Below are positions 12,817 through 24,112 of a DNA stretch of 64,000 bases, in pieces; the first letter of the stretch is position 1; each line of letters starts with the position of its first letter. A program made the translations under genes and the position numbers. The DNA comes from Anseranas semipalmata. Lineage: Eukaryota > Chordata > Aves > Anseriformes > Anseranatidae. Location of the stretch: the NCBI GenBank assembly GCA_013399115.1, contig VXAA01003989.1, positions 591,621 through 655,620 on the forward strand. The letters are read 5' to 3'. The notes below the pieces were generated by a model, which saw only the letters and a program-made list of their open reading frames with translations, did no database searches and was not told where the DNA came from.

Positions 12817-14046
12817 CTGTAACATACAGAAAACAGTCCAAGACCTTATGGGCTGCACTATAGTCACAAAAAGCCTGCAAATTCTTTTAACGCTAGTAAA
12901 GGATAATGGCGTAGGGAAGAATATCCCACTCTAAAGGAAAATAACCCCAAAGAGTAAATTTAATATCACTGAAAATCATGAAAAACATGTAATAGTAGCA
13001 GGAAGGGAATATGTAAAGGTTTATGCTGATGATTAACAAGGGAAGGGAAGGAACTGCTTGCTCCATTTCCTGTCCTCTGTATCTACGTGAAGCCACTGTC
13101 AAGGAGAAGGTACAGAGCTAGAAGTGTCTTTAGTCTGATCAGGTACGGTGGTTCTTATTTTCCTGATTATTGCCAAGACGACCACATCGGCAAACAGCAT
13201 GAGAAAAGAACAAGACATTTCACAGTGTTCCAAAGGACTTAAGAATTTTAAAACCAAGACTTAGATATATATATTTATATAATCTCCAACAGCCTAAGAC
13301 CTTGCCTTATTTTTTACTTGACTTTCTCAGGAAACACATCTTATGTAATCACTCTGGCTACAGATGTCTGTGTAGCCTCCTAGTTTTTTAGTTCACCAGC
13401 CATTTCAACAAAGTTTGGCAAAGCACCAGGTCTGAAATACTGCATCCTGAAATATGTTTCATAAAAATAAGCTACTTGGCTTAGAAACTGAGACCCCGAT
13501 GGAGATGCATGAGCTCAATCTTTGTGAAGCACCACAGATATAAAAGGGCCATCAGCAGGAAAGGCTTCAATGGGCATTCCCACCCTTGACACCAAGTAGT
13601 CCAAGTACAAGACACATCCTAAGGGGATCAGACTTCTTTCATTCTGTTTTGTCCATTTTGTACATGTGAATGTAGCACCCAGAAGAAAGCCAGCAACAGT
13701 GGACTGTCTTTGGTTTACTCACTGAATACAGTATGAATGAGCTCTTCCATAATATCTCACATTCAGAATAGTCCTGCAATACCAGCCTAGAGAAGTCATT
13801 CTCTAAAGAGGTTCCTATACGGCCCATAAGCCTCACTTTTTCAAAATGTGTGCCAGTTGAAGCAGCAGAAAACAGGAAGGAAAAGGTTTTGAATTCTAAT
13901 GGGAACAAAAAAAAAATTCCTTCATTCCAAATAAATACACAAAATTACTTAACACTTCTGATCCAGCTGAGACTAAAACTCGCATGGTAAAGCAAACAGC
14001 CATTGCCCTGCTCCTAAGTTATTCTAATACTAAGAAGTGTACTCAC
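12817..14046 (-). other. TRAK1: TRAK1 intron, 1.2 kb
   Basis: Intron with no recognised repeat or gene. A short TA-rich stretch occurs near 13266-13280. Confidence 0.65.
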
Positions 14047-14121
14047 CTCTGCTGTGAGCTGTCTCTGGGCATCTTTAGCTGCTCCCAAATGCTGAACAAG
14101 TTCTTCATTTTCAACTGCACA
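14047..14121 (-). CDS. TRAK1: TRAK1 exon, coiled coil
   Basis: This 75-nt exon has whole codons and encodes residues 239-263: CAVENEELVQHLG followed by AAKDAQRQLTAE. The acceptor is CATTTTAG before TGTGCAG and the donor is GCAGAG followed by GTGAGT, a strong site. Heptad-like spacing of Leu, Val and Ala fits the continuing coiled coil. The sequence is essentially identical to mammalian TRAK1. Confidence 0.96.
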
Positions 14122-15066
14122 CTAAAATGTGCCAAAAAATGTTAGAAATACTGTGATGTTTTGTCCTGTGATGATGTTTGTATCCTATACCACATATAAG
14201 CAGGAAAATTCTAACTTTTCTCAAGACCCTCTCTGCAGCAATATTAGTCCACATCTCTTAGTTTAAAAACATTTAAACGTCACTTTAAACTACTAACACA
14301 AGTGCACCCAGCATCAGCCTGTACCCTGCTAAATGAACCTCCAAGACCTTAACAATAATGAGCATCTGCCCTCTGAAATACTTCACAGAATCACAGAATC
14401 CTTTAGGTTGGAAGAGACCTTCAAGATCACCTAGTCCAACCTATGACCTAACACTACCAAGTCCTTCACTAAACCATGTCACTAAGCTCTACATCTAAAC
14501 GTCTTTCGAATACCTCCAGGGATGGTGACTCAACCACTTCCCCGGGCAGCCTCTTCCAATGCCTCACAACCCTTTCAGTAAAGAAGTTTTTCCTAATATC
14601 CAACCTAAACCTCCCCTGGCGCAAATTGAGCCCATTCCCCCTCGTCCTATCACCTGGCGCGTGGGAGAAGAGACCAATCCCCACCTCACTACAGCCTCCT
14701 TTAAGGTACCTGTAGAGAGCGATGAGGTCGCCCCTGAGCCTCCTCTTCTCCAGAGGAGGAGAATATCACTTGTCAATATTACTTGTACTGATATCCTTGG
14801 GTTACTTAAGTCATTAAGAATTTAGTGCAGAATTTTATACCTAATATTTAAAATAAATTTGATTATTGTATTTGATATATAACATAAGCATTTTTAATAT
14901 ATAGATACTTCCTAGTCAAGTATGCTATACACTAAATATCACACTGACACCCAGGTAAGGAGGGTGGAAAAATTCCTTTAGGCTCTAGCAAACAGAGAAT
15001 TCTAACTTGTCTTCTGGCTACAGTGGTAGCTAATTATAGCAATAATCTTGCAACTGGATTCCTTAC
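14122..15066 (-). other. TRAK1: TRAK1 intron, 0.9 kb, with a CR1 copy
   Basis: The intron holds a 5'-truncated CR1 at about 14383-14753. The rest is AT-rich with no other recognised element. Confidence 0.75.
14383..14753 (-). mobile_element. CR1 LINE, 5'-truncated 3' end
   Basis: The plus strand starts with CACAGAATCACAGAATC and continues with the GGTTGGAAGAGACCTTCAAG block, then the remnant of the C-terminal ORF2 region (plus-strand CTCCAGGGATGG, CCTCTTCCAATGCCTCAC, CTTCTCCAGA). This is the bird CR1 3' end in reverse orientation, so the element points along the minus strand like TRAK1. It is 5'-truncated at the CTTCTCCAG point, as most CR1 copies are. Several open frames of 70-90 codons here are remnants of the element. 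Confidence 0.95.
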
Positions 15067-15197
15067 AGCTTTTGCCTTTTTCTGCAGATCGACAATCTGA
15101 GAGAGAAGATGGGTGATTTCTTCCTGCTGCCGGGCAGCATCTTCAGTTTTCTTTGCTAACTCCTCGGAGATATTGGCAATCTGGATGTTTGCATCCC
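15067..15197 (-). CDS. TRAK1: TRAK1 exon, coiled coil
   Basis: This 131-nt exon encodes residues 196-238 and two bases of Arg195. The acceptor ATCTTGAAG before GGGATGC has a poor pyrimidine tract, but the phase is right. The donor is AAAGCT followed by GTAAGG. The peptide DANIQIANISEELAKK, TEDAARQQEEITHLLSQ, IVDLQKKAKA matches TRAK1 with few changes. It is part of the coiled coil that carries the kinesin-1 binding region. Confidence 0.96.
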
Positions 15198-15630
15198 CTT
15201 CAAGATAAGTGATTACAATCAACATTACAACATGTAAAAGCAAAAAAGCAAGCAGAAAGATGTTCTTTCAGAACACCACTTGATTCAGCAGAATCCTTCC
15301 TCAACATACAGCAACATTTTTTGGAAAAAAATGTACAACACTGAAACAGAAAGACACAAAGTGCTCATATTGAAAAGGAGACTGTACTTTCCCTTAACAC
15401 TATCATTTTCTATGCAAAATTGCTTTGCAACTGAGAAAGATTTAGCTTACAGCCAGAATTTTCTGCTGTGTGTAATAGGGTCAGCTGGAAATTCTCTTAT
15501 CACAACCATTTACATAAGGAAAAAGCAGTGCAAGAAAAAATGACTGACTGAACTGACATTTTCTTTCCTTTTTTTTTTTTTTTTTACTGAACAATGTCAA
15601 ATAAGAAGGAAAAAAAGAAAAAGGACATAC
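15198..15630 (-). other. TRAK1: TRAK1 intron, 0.4 kb
   Basis: Short intron with a T run at about 15568-15585 and an adjacent A-rich stretch. No other feature is recognised. Confidence 0.7.
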
Positions 15631-15709
15631 TTAGCTCTTTTACGCAATCATTGACAAGCTGTTGTTCTTTCTCTTCATAAGTAATTGTTTCAGTCTTCAG
15701 CTGACAGGC
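15631..15709 (-). CDS. TRAK1: TRAK1 exon, coiled coil
   Basis: This 79-nt exon encodes residues 169-194 plus the first base of Arg195. The acceptor is TTGAATAG before GCCTGTCAG and the donor is GAGCTAA followed by GTATGT. The peptide ACQLKTETITYEEKEQQ, then LVNDCVKEL, is TRAK1-like, with Cys in place of the Ser usual after the first Ala. Coiled-coil composition continues from the exon before. Confidence 0.95.
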
Positions 15710-17361
15710 CTATTCAAGAAATCCACATCAAATATGCTACATTAGCATGTTTGTTCTTTGCCAGCATGTTGCTGCGTTTCCATCTGCTTCAGAGAGACAA
15801 GCTTTTCTAATCACTCCTCCAGGAAGACAGTGAGAAACAACAGTTTTTGCCTGCCCTCCCTCATGTTCTAGAAAACAGGGCCAGGTGGACATTCTGCAGA
15901 GATGTTACTGCACAGAGAAACTTGCACCATTATCCCCTCATCCCCACTAGATGTCACCTGCGTATTTTACATTTAAAAAAAAAAAAGTCCTAAACATACA
16001 AAAGCCACATATGCAGAGCTTGATCTGGTCACCGAAACAAAGCCAAATATCTAATTAAATGCTTGATTTAAATACTTGAATAGTTGAACAAAACCATTCA
16101 GATTGTACTTGGAAATTCCTGGCACTGTAACTGTATATTCCACATAAAACCTCAGCGCTACCTCCTTCTTTGTCTTTTCTCCTCCAACTCCAGGAGCACC
16201 AAGAGGAGCCTGGCTACACCCAGCTGGTTCTGTCTGGCACCACCTCGGTGGGCAAGTAATCTATATCCAGTGCTGGGGGCATGCACAGACACTCACAGAA
16301 GGCATCCACAGAGAGCTGCATATCTCAGAGGTTTTAAATCTGGCTCCACACTGTGCCTCACTGGCACAGACTGCATTTCCCTGTAAGGGAAGTCAGTGCT
16401 ATATGGAATTCTCCTATTAGTTCCTGAAGCAGTGGCCCTCTCAGTTCTAGCCCTACCTTCATTATCCTCAAACCATCTATTACTCATCTTGCTTACGTGA
16501 CTTCTCAGTGAAGCGTACAGCACTCTTCACTATGCAGTGTCTTGTCCAAAGATGTGACACCACCTATTTTCAATGGGCCCTGCATTTGCAGTAGAAAATG
16601 GTAATGATACTTATGGTAATGGTTTTCAGACATTGGTTCCTAGCCCCAAAGTATTTTTTCTGCTATACTCTGCTACATGTTTACAAAATGGTAATATGCT
16701 CCCATAGTTTAAAAGCCATATTGAAAATTAATATAAAATTGTTTATAAGATATTCAGTTAGGGAGTGTTATTTCTGATAGACAAGGAACAGTAAATAAAA
16801 TTTTAAAAAGTGTCACCTGTGAAACAAACAAAATATTGTCACACATAAAAGGCAAGAAAGATACAATCTTAAAATATTAACAGCCTGACTTGAAACACAA
16901 TTGAAGATATTTAATGTAAATTTAGCCTAGCAATTTATATTTTAACAAACACTGAATTTTTACCAGAGAGACCATATCAGCCTGCAAACTTCAGATCTGC
17001 TGCTAAAGTCACCCATGCCTACTGGGTCAGCCCTTTAAGACAGGTTTTGGACCACAGGGCTGTTCTCCAAAACCTGCTCGTGGCTCCTGCTCGCCTCAAG
17101 GCTGTACACCCTAGCACATTCTGCCGGCAAGGAAACTGCTATGAATGTAGCTTCATGTAGCTTCCCATGTTTCAGTCTTTCCTTCATTTAGAAGGATAAA
17201 GGATAGTGATTAACCAACTACAAAGAGATCTTTGTCACACATGGAATTACATACTCTTAATTAGACTCTCTCACAACTTCTAATACACACTTCTCAGTAC
17301 CTGTGTTCTGGTATTTAAATAAACAACTGTATTAAGCAAAACACAAAGGGAGCAATTTCAC
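15710..17361 (-). other. TRAK1: TRAK1 intron, 1.65 kb
   Basis: Intron without recognised transposon or gene. An A tract lies at about 15974-15985. Open frames at 16084-16386 and 16293-16523 overlap on opposite strands, resemble nothing, and are regarded as chance. Confidence 0.65.
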
Positions 17362-17470
17362 CTCAGATCTAAGCACAACATTCTCTTCTTCGAGGTCCTT
17401 GAGTTTCTTTTGAAGAGAATCCAAGTGAAAGTAGTTCTGGACAGAGGAGGAAGACTCATTCCTCTTCAGC
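17362..17470 (-). CDS. TRAK1: TRAK1 exon, coiled coil after the Ser-rich linker
   Basis: This 109-nt exon completes the Pro132 codon and encodes residues 133-168. The acceptor is TTTACAAG before GCTGAAGAGG and the donor is TCTGAG followed by GTGAAA. The peptide LKRNESSSSVQNYFHLD, then SLQKKLKDLEEEN and VVLRSE, is almost identical to mammalian TRAK1. The Ser run forms a short flexible linker between the HAP1-N homology coiled coils. Confidence 0.97.
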
Positions 17471-18263
17471 CTTGTAAAAACAAAACAAAACAAACCTAGG
17501 TTTTAACTCATTTTTACTTGCATTATGGCCAATCTCACAAGAAAATAGACTGAACAGAGGTCTCAAAAACAGCTAGAGCCACATGAAATGCACCTTTGTT
17601 CATAGCAGTATGTTTGGACAGCAATATAATTTAGGTGATTTTTAATTCCCAACATCTCCTACGGAAAAGTTATTTGGCCAAGACTATAAGAAAAGAAACA
17701 ACCTTACTGTAGAAATCCAATAGCTCCCTGATTAATGCTGCACATGCTTCACCAGAATGCAATAACAACTTTGCAAGCAAGGGCAGACAGCCCCTCAGAG
17801 CCTGCAATGCTGCTCAGCCAGCTAATTGCCTGGAACACACTATAAGCCATGCTTTATTTCCTTCCCTCTGCTATTGAAAACAGCATGGCATTTTTCAGTG
17901 TCCTCAGGTTCTTCAAGCACAAAGGTCACACACGTAGCACATTCTAGCACAGTGTGCAAAGGGATGTGGGGTACCATAAGCAGGATCAATGCCAGCCTCA
18001 TTGCCACAGTGAGCCAGCTCCTGTGAAAGTCAGAGTGCTGAGTCGGCAGCCTTCCTATCTACCCCCCACACCCCGACTCCTGTTGGCACCAGTATAGCCA
18101 GCTGGTTCAAGGCAAATCCTTCCAGCTTGTGCCATGAACCAAGTTCAGAGTCCCATTTATAGTTCCAGGGATCGTTTTACTGCCTTTCAAAGCTACAAAA
18201 ACTGTCCACACCACCCCTGCTTAGTACCCGATGAAGGTTCCGTGTTGCAGATCAGTAACTTAC
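17471..18263 (-). other. TRAK1: TRAK1 intron, 0.8 kb
   Basis: Intron. The plus-strand end near 18245-18261 carries one copy of a 17-bp direct repeat that recurs on the other side of the next exon. No transposon was recognised. Confidence 0.65.
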
Positions 18264-18398
18264 GGGGTGGAACAGATGGACTCCGGCTCACTTTCTTCAG
18301 CAGCACTGGTATAGAACTGGAGCAGCTCATCTTTCATGGAAAGCTCATGCCGTAACTGAGAAACCTGGACAAAGAAATAGCTTGCAGATCAGTAACTT
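18245..18398 (+). repeat. 17-bp direct repeat flanking a TRAK1 exon
   Basis: TTGCAGATCAGTAACTT occurs identically at 18245-18261 and 18382-18398, 137 bp apart, one copy on each side of exon 18264-18364. On the minus strand one copy sits just after the donor. The other supplies TTACTGATC about 25 nt before the acceptor, a plausible branch-point sequence. Confidence 0.9.
18264..18364 (-). CDS. TRAK1: TRAK1 exon with Spindly-type dynactin-binding motif
   Basis: This 101-nt exon encodes residues 99-131 and two bases of Pro132. The acceptor is TTTGTCCAG before GTTTCTCAG and the donor is ACCCC followed by GTAAGT. The peptide VSQLRHELSMKDELLQFY, then TSAAEESEPES, matches TRAK1. LLQFY (residues 112-116) is the position of the Spindly-like motif that dynein activating adaptors use to contact the dynactin pointed end. 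This is established for the adaptor class and here identified by sequence only. A 17-bp direct repeat flanks the exon (see findings). Confidence 0.96.
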
Positions 18399-21300
18399 GC
18401 TTTTCTAGACACACTGTCAAGTAAACACACTAGTTATTAGTCAATTAGTTATTCATCTTCCAAGCATCACCTTCAGACTAAATCAAGTGGTCAAAACTGG
18501 AAGAGACCAGAACCTGTTCCTTTATTTTTTAGAAAGAAAGAAAAGGATACCTTTAAAATAGCCATTAAATTTTCTTTTTGGAAAATACAAAAATGCAATT
18601 CTTCGCTGCTACTAAAGAAGGTAAAAAAGAAATATGTTTAAGATGAACAATCCTGATTCACTACTGCATTAGTCTAGATTCACATTCAGAGAAAGAGATA
18701 TACTGCAATGATATTGCAAGAAATTAATGTGACACAATCAAGGCAAACATCACTTTATTTTGCATTTTATGTAATGACTGTCACCATCTGGCTTGGAAAC
18801 AGACGTTGCAGACTGACATTTCTTCCTCTTCAAGAGCCTGTAGATAAAATTATTGCAGTGCTTGCGCAGGAAGGTTACGTCTGGGACTCAATTGCCTGTT
18901 CAGTTACAGAACAATGCACAGTGGCAGGCTGCCATTCTGAGGTTGCTGTAATCGTGGTGGCTGCAGTCAGTTTCTGGGTGTAGTTTGGGCCTCTGACGAC
19001 TCCAAAACATGAGTCTAGCAAAGTAGTATATGGGAATCCCATACATGTACCAAGAATGAAGAAAACATAAGTGGTTAAGATTGCCTGTAACTGTGAGCTC
19101 CACAAACTTAACATTGTTTAATTCACATTTTGCCTCTTCAAGACAAGGGTTAAAGGCCCAATTACACAGCAACGTTTATGCCACTTCACAGCTGCAATTT
19201 AAGACCTCAGTGGTCAGAGGCTCTTTCTTTTTTCCTTGCATAAGAATAAATAGCATAAATGATCAGACAGGTCTGTTTCTTCCCACTTGCACTGTAAGAC
19301 TTGGTCTTCAATTTTCACTTTCCAATGGACAAATTGCAGAGCACATTTCTTTTTATCACACTTCTACTCCATGTATTGTAGGCATATTTATACTTGCAGT
19401 TATTACTGGCAAAAACCAGAGACTGTCAATAAAATAGATTTAAGCTGCATCATCATCAAACAAAAAGAAGACTCAATGCAATAAAGCACTTAAACTGCAC
19501 AGAATTTTAAGCAAACAAGGTCATTTACTTTACTAAGGCTACTCTACAGAGCTACAGATGCTAAGGCAAAGTCCTCTTGAGACATGGTTTCTAAAAGGAA
19601 ATGCTCATTTCTAAAAATGCAAGGAAAACCAAACAAACCACATTTCAGCCATAAAACAAAATCAGTGCATTCATTTTGGAAGGTTCATTTTCCTCCATTT
19701 CAGGGAAAGCTAAAAAGCATGTCAAAATAACAATCTACTTCCTTCCAGCGTATCATGGCTCAGCCTCTTCAAGTAGCAAGGAAACAGATACTGTCAGTGG
19801 GTGGGCACTAGATCATCTCTAGCTTTTTCTATACTTTTCCTCTATGAACTAGAACAACTGAGCATACTATTTTTACTGCCATTTCCAAGCATTCCAATTC
19901 TCCAAAGGAGGGTGAACAGCCGGAGAGAGTAAGCTTTTAAGAGAAGAGGACAAGAGGCAACGGGCACCAAGCCGGAGCACAGGCGGTTCCCTCTGAACAC
20001 CAGGAGCACTTCTGTGCTGCCTGGGTGACGGAGCACAGGCACAGGTTGCCCAGAGAGGTGGTGGAGTCTCCTCCCTGGGGATATTCAAAAGCCGTCCAGA
20101 CATGGTCCTGGGCAGCCTGCTCTAGGTTATTCATACCATGACACATGTACCAATAAAACCTTAACTTTCTACTACACATCAAAATCATTTCATCTATATA
20201 TTACAGAAACCCCATAACCTCCAGGCAAACCATTTTAGACAGTTTTTACAGAATTTTAAAAGTCCCTATTCAATTCTCTTCTCTTTTTCCTTGCCTATAG
20301 AGACAGTTGTCTTAGTTACCATTCTGTTCGTATATTCAAAATTCAGCATTAATAGGAGATCTGAAATCAACTAAAGAAAGATTTTCAACATACAAGCATC
20401 ACGAGTTTCAAGCCTGATGCGCTCTGCCTCAAAAGCATCAATTTCTAAGCAGTCAAAATGACAGCGTGAAAGATGAGCACTGATAAAACACATGGCCCAA
20501 TACATCAAGCCATCTGGCAAGAAGCTTATTTCTGGTGTTCCTTTTCCTAATGCTGCTCCTGAGTCCCTCCAAATAAAACCAGGCCTGGCAGAAGCAGCCA
20601 TTCCCTGTCCCCCACCTTCCTCAACCAAATCCTCTGTTCTGGATGGATGGTATGGATGCACTGCCCTGCCCAGTCATTACGCACATGCCTACTAAATGCC
20701 GTATCAGCCAATGCACAAATAAACGCCTGCCACATGATGGGACTTGGGCAGCAAGCAATAGCACTCTTCTGGGACTGAAAAGAATTAGTTTTCCTTGCCA
20801 AAAAGAGTAAGCCAAAAGATATTAATTCTTTGTGTGTGCTTCACCACCATTTATTGCACATCTGGGATCTCTCCATCCATGCTTTATTCATCAACCCATC
20901 TTGGATATAATTCAGCACCCTACATCCCTGAGCACTTTTATTAACAGCCATTTTTTAAGTTTTTGTTCCACTGTGTTTCATTGTTTTCCTGCTTGCCCTA
21001 CAGCTCTGGGATTCCTCTCTCTCTCGCTCAAAGCTGCTTATGGGTGAGATTCACAAACCAAGATCACTGTCCCTGTGCACAAGAAACAACATTTGCCTCT
21101 AGCTCAGTCAGTCAGTAAGACAGCAGAGTTTAAATAGTGACACCGAGTTATAGATAGAGAGCTCTTTAAAGCATCCTGTATGGTTCCATTCAAGATCCAT
21201 CCACTGAGACTCTGCCAGTACCTATAGCATCCAGCTCCCCATTCAGAGTAATACAGTAAGAAATATCAACTGTATAAGCATTCAATTAGAATGCAATGAT

Positions 21301-22376
21301 ACATGCAAGACACAAGGCATTACTTCAAACAATTAAAAATTTTCATTTATGCTTTACAGATCACACTAATTCAGAAAGACATGCACCATCATATTATATT
21401 TGAAACGTATTCATCAAAAGTCTAAAGCATTATCTCTGCAGCCAAAAACTCAGACAAATGTATGTACTGCAGCAAGTTAACAAACCCATGCTTCAACAGA
21501 TTCTGTCACAGTTCCCTGAAAAGAGAGACAGCCAAATGACAAGAAACAAAGATCTTAGCGAACTACACAGAAGGTAGCAAGTCCCACCCTTTGCTTCACA
21601 GCATAACCCAGTGCTGCCTGACATGGACAAGTTCATACCTAACGGAGCATGTTGAATCAAAATTACCCATCACTAAAATATATCCTGATCCACCTGAAAA
21701 ATGGAGTCTTAACATGATTCTGTTAAATTGGTCCAGCTTGGAAAAGGCAGAACACACATGATTTCAGTGAGTGTGCACTACTGGAATCTCCACAAATACA
21801 AAAAGCAGTCATATTCAGTTTGAGAAGCAAAGGGAAGCACTCCCACCATTCAAATGCTATGGTCTAAAAGCCAAAATTCAGCTTGGGTATAACATAGAAA
21901 AGCATTAGGGAAAAAGCAATTAAACATCCATCAGAGAGTAAATGAGAGGGCTGAGAAAGATTCAGGGAAGAAACAAGAAAAAGAAAGAGCTGTAGAAGGC
22001 AAACAGTGATTAGTGAGAGGAATTATGCATAAGGCAGTGGAACAAGGACAAATCAGTAGAAGAAAACAGTGGGTGAAGTGACTCAAAACCAAAAGAACAG
22101 CTGATTTTAGAGGAAAATGAAATCTGAGGCAGAGCAAAACTCAGAGTCCCCTCCCTGCCCCCCAGATCACCTGACTTGAGCCAACAGGTCAAATGACTTT
22201 TTTGGTCATATTTCTAAAAGTGTACATGGTATAAAAATGGCTGACCAAACTGCTACAACATGGATTGATCTGCTATGGATAGGATGCCCAAGAAAATTAA
22301 GTATGGACAAGGTGAAGCTAGAAGGAAAATTCTCCCCATCACTGCAGATCCATTAGTCAGGCATAAAAAATCTTAC
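18365..22376 (-). other. TRAK1: TRAK1 intron, 4.0 kb, with a CR1 fragment
   Basis: The intron holds a CR1 fragment at about 19890-20130. The remaining sequence has no recognised gene. Overlapping open frames around 20371-20815 occur on both strands and do not resemble a known protein. Confidence 0.65.
19890..20130 (+). mobile_element. CR1 LINE fragment
   Basis: Plus-strand sequence contains the CR1 3' region signatures GGGTGACGGAGCACAGG, CAGGTTGCCCAGAGAGGTGG, GGAGTCTCCTCCCTGGGGAT and GGGCAGCCTGCTCTAGG. Neither the 3'-terminal ATTCTATGA repeats nor the region just before them is present after about 20128, so the copy has lost its 3' end as well as its 5' part. Orientation is opposite to TRAK1. 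Confidence 0.88.
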
Positions 22377-22493
22377 CTCCTCCCTAATGTGTTCTACTTG
22401 CTCCTCAAGGAACTCATTTCTTTCTGTCAGTGATTTATTCTTCTTTAAAAGTGACTGGCCAATCCGAGCAGCTAATTCTAAGTCCCGTTCTTT
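22377..22493 (-). CDS. TRAK1: TRAK1 exon with CC1-box (dynein light intermediate chain contact)
   Basis: This 117-nt exon has whole codons and encodes residues 60-98. The acceptor is GCTCCACAG before AAAGAACGG and the donor is GAGGAG followed by GTAAGA. The peptide starts KERDLELAARIGQSLLKKN and continues SLTERNEFLEEQVEHIREE. AARIG at residues 67-71 fits the AAxxG CC1-box that adaptors such as BICD2 and TRAK use to bind the dynein light intermediate chain. Differences from mammalian TRAK1 are minor (Ser for Thr and Phe for Leu). The intron entering this exon is of the rare GC-AG class. Confidence 0.97.
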
Positions 22494-23297
22494 CTGTGGA
22501 GCATTAAGAAAAGAAAGCAAATGTCAGAGGGAAGGGTGAATTTGTCATAAAAGGGAAGGAACAAGTACTTAAAACAATGAAGAGCCTTTTTTCCTTCTGT
22601 GACAGTCTGCCTGTTTGGTTTTTGCTAATTTTCTATTTCTGCTTATGTAACACGGACGTTATTCAGAAAAGATTGACCTATACAGAGTTACTGAACCATA
22701 TACATGAAAGCATAGCTTCAAGGTCTAATGTCAAACGTTAAGTTACACCAGATCTGGTTCTCTATTACAGCTTTGAGAGACTATTGAGGAAAACAATTCC
22801 ATAACATTGGTATATCATTTGCAGAACGCAATCAGAACTTCACAGGTTTCATTTTAATGACTTCAGAAACATAGCAAAAATACCAAGGAACTTAAAGCAT
22901 TCTTCAGTTTCCACTTGCTCCACCTTGAAATAGAACGCAGCAGGCTGTGCCGGAGCCAGTTCCATCACAGTGAGTATGCAGCCTCCTATCCTCTTCATGT
23001 AAGCAGATCCATTAGTGCTCGTATATAAAAACAGATCCTATCCCTTTCATTTCTGCAGATGCACAAATCTGCATGAAGTGGTTATTCTCATTCCACATTT
23101 GCCCCCTTATTACCCCTCTCTACATTCACAGAATTGGAAATAACCCAGCTAGACACTACATGTAACAATAACAATTAGAGGCCAATCCCACTGATGACAT
23201 GTATCTATAATGCTAGGTTGTAATCTGCCTGGGACAAGATAATAAACAGCATAAAATTCATTTTCATTCATTAAGCATTTTCATTGATGGTTTTCTT

Positions 23298-23325
23298 ATT
23301 CAATTACTAGAATTCAATTACTAGA
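23298..23325 (+). repeat. 14-bp perfect tandem duplication
   Basis: ATTCAATTACTAGA occurs twice head to tail (23298-23311 and 23312-23325). It is a small recent duplication in intron DNA. No gene effect is visible. Confidence 0.9.
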
Positions 23326-23569
23326 ACTACTCTAAAATAGTGGGAAAATGTCACTGTGGTCAACTCCCCACTTACTTTTAGTTCAACACTATTTGAGGAA
23401 CAGTTTTCTCCCTTTCACATATTTACAGAAAATACTATTTGGGGCTTATTTACCCCAGCTGACAGCCATCCAGATTTGATGACTAAAATCTACCTTATGA
23501 CACATATATTCTTGACAAAGCCTACAAAACCTACAGCTACTGTTGACCTGGACTGGAAGTAAGTCAATG

Positions 23570-24112
23570 AGTTTGTTCCCACTCTACTGGTGTGGCCTCA
23601 CCTCGAGTACTGTGTGCAGTTTTGGGTGCCACAATATAAGAAAGACAAAACTATTAGAGAAGAGTGTCCAAAGGAGGGAGACAAAGATGGTGAAGGCCCT
23701 AGAGGGCAAGACTTATGAGGAGAGGCTGAAGTTGTTTGGTTTGTTCAGCCTGGAGAAGAGGAGACTGAGGGGAGGCCTCACGGCGGCTTGCAGCTTCCTC
23801 ACAAGGGGAGCGGAGGGGCAGATGCTGGTCTCTGCTCTGGTGACAGCGACAGGACCCGAGGGAACGGCATGGAGCTGTGACAGGGGAGGGTCAGGCTGGG
23901 TGTCAGGAAAAGGTTCTCCACTGAGAGGGTGGTGGGGCTCTGGAACAGGCTTACCAGGGAAATGGTCAAGGCACTGAGCCTGCTGGAGTTCAAGAAGCGT
24001 TCGGACAATGCTCTCAGACATAGGGTCTGATGTTTGGGTGGTCTTGTGCATACCCAGGAGTTGGACTCGATGATCCTCCCTTCCAACTCAGGATAATCTA
24101 TGATTCCATGAA
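23570..24112 (+). mobile_element. CR1 LINE with intact 3' end
   Basis: Plus-strand landmarks in order are TGTGGCCTCACCTCGAGTAC, TGAGGAGAGGCTGAAG, CAGCCTGGAGAAGAGGAG, GGACCCGAGGGAACGGCATG, GGAGTTGGACTCGATGATCC and the terminal ATCTATGATTCCATGAA. The middle part (GGAGCGGAGGGGCAGATGCT, GACAGGACCCGAGGG) differs from the other copies in the window, so it belongs to a separate CR1 subfamily. The 144-codon plus frame starting at 23543 and the two minus frames here come from this copy. Confidence 0.95.
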
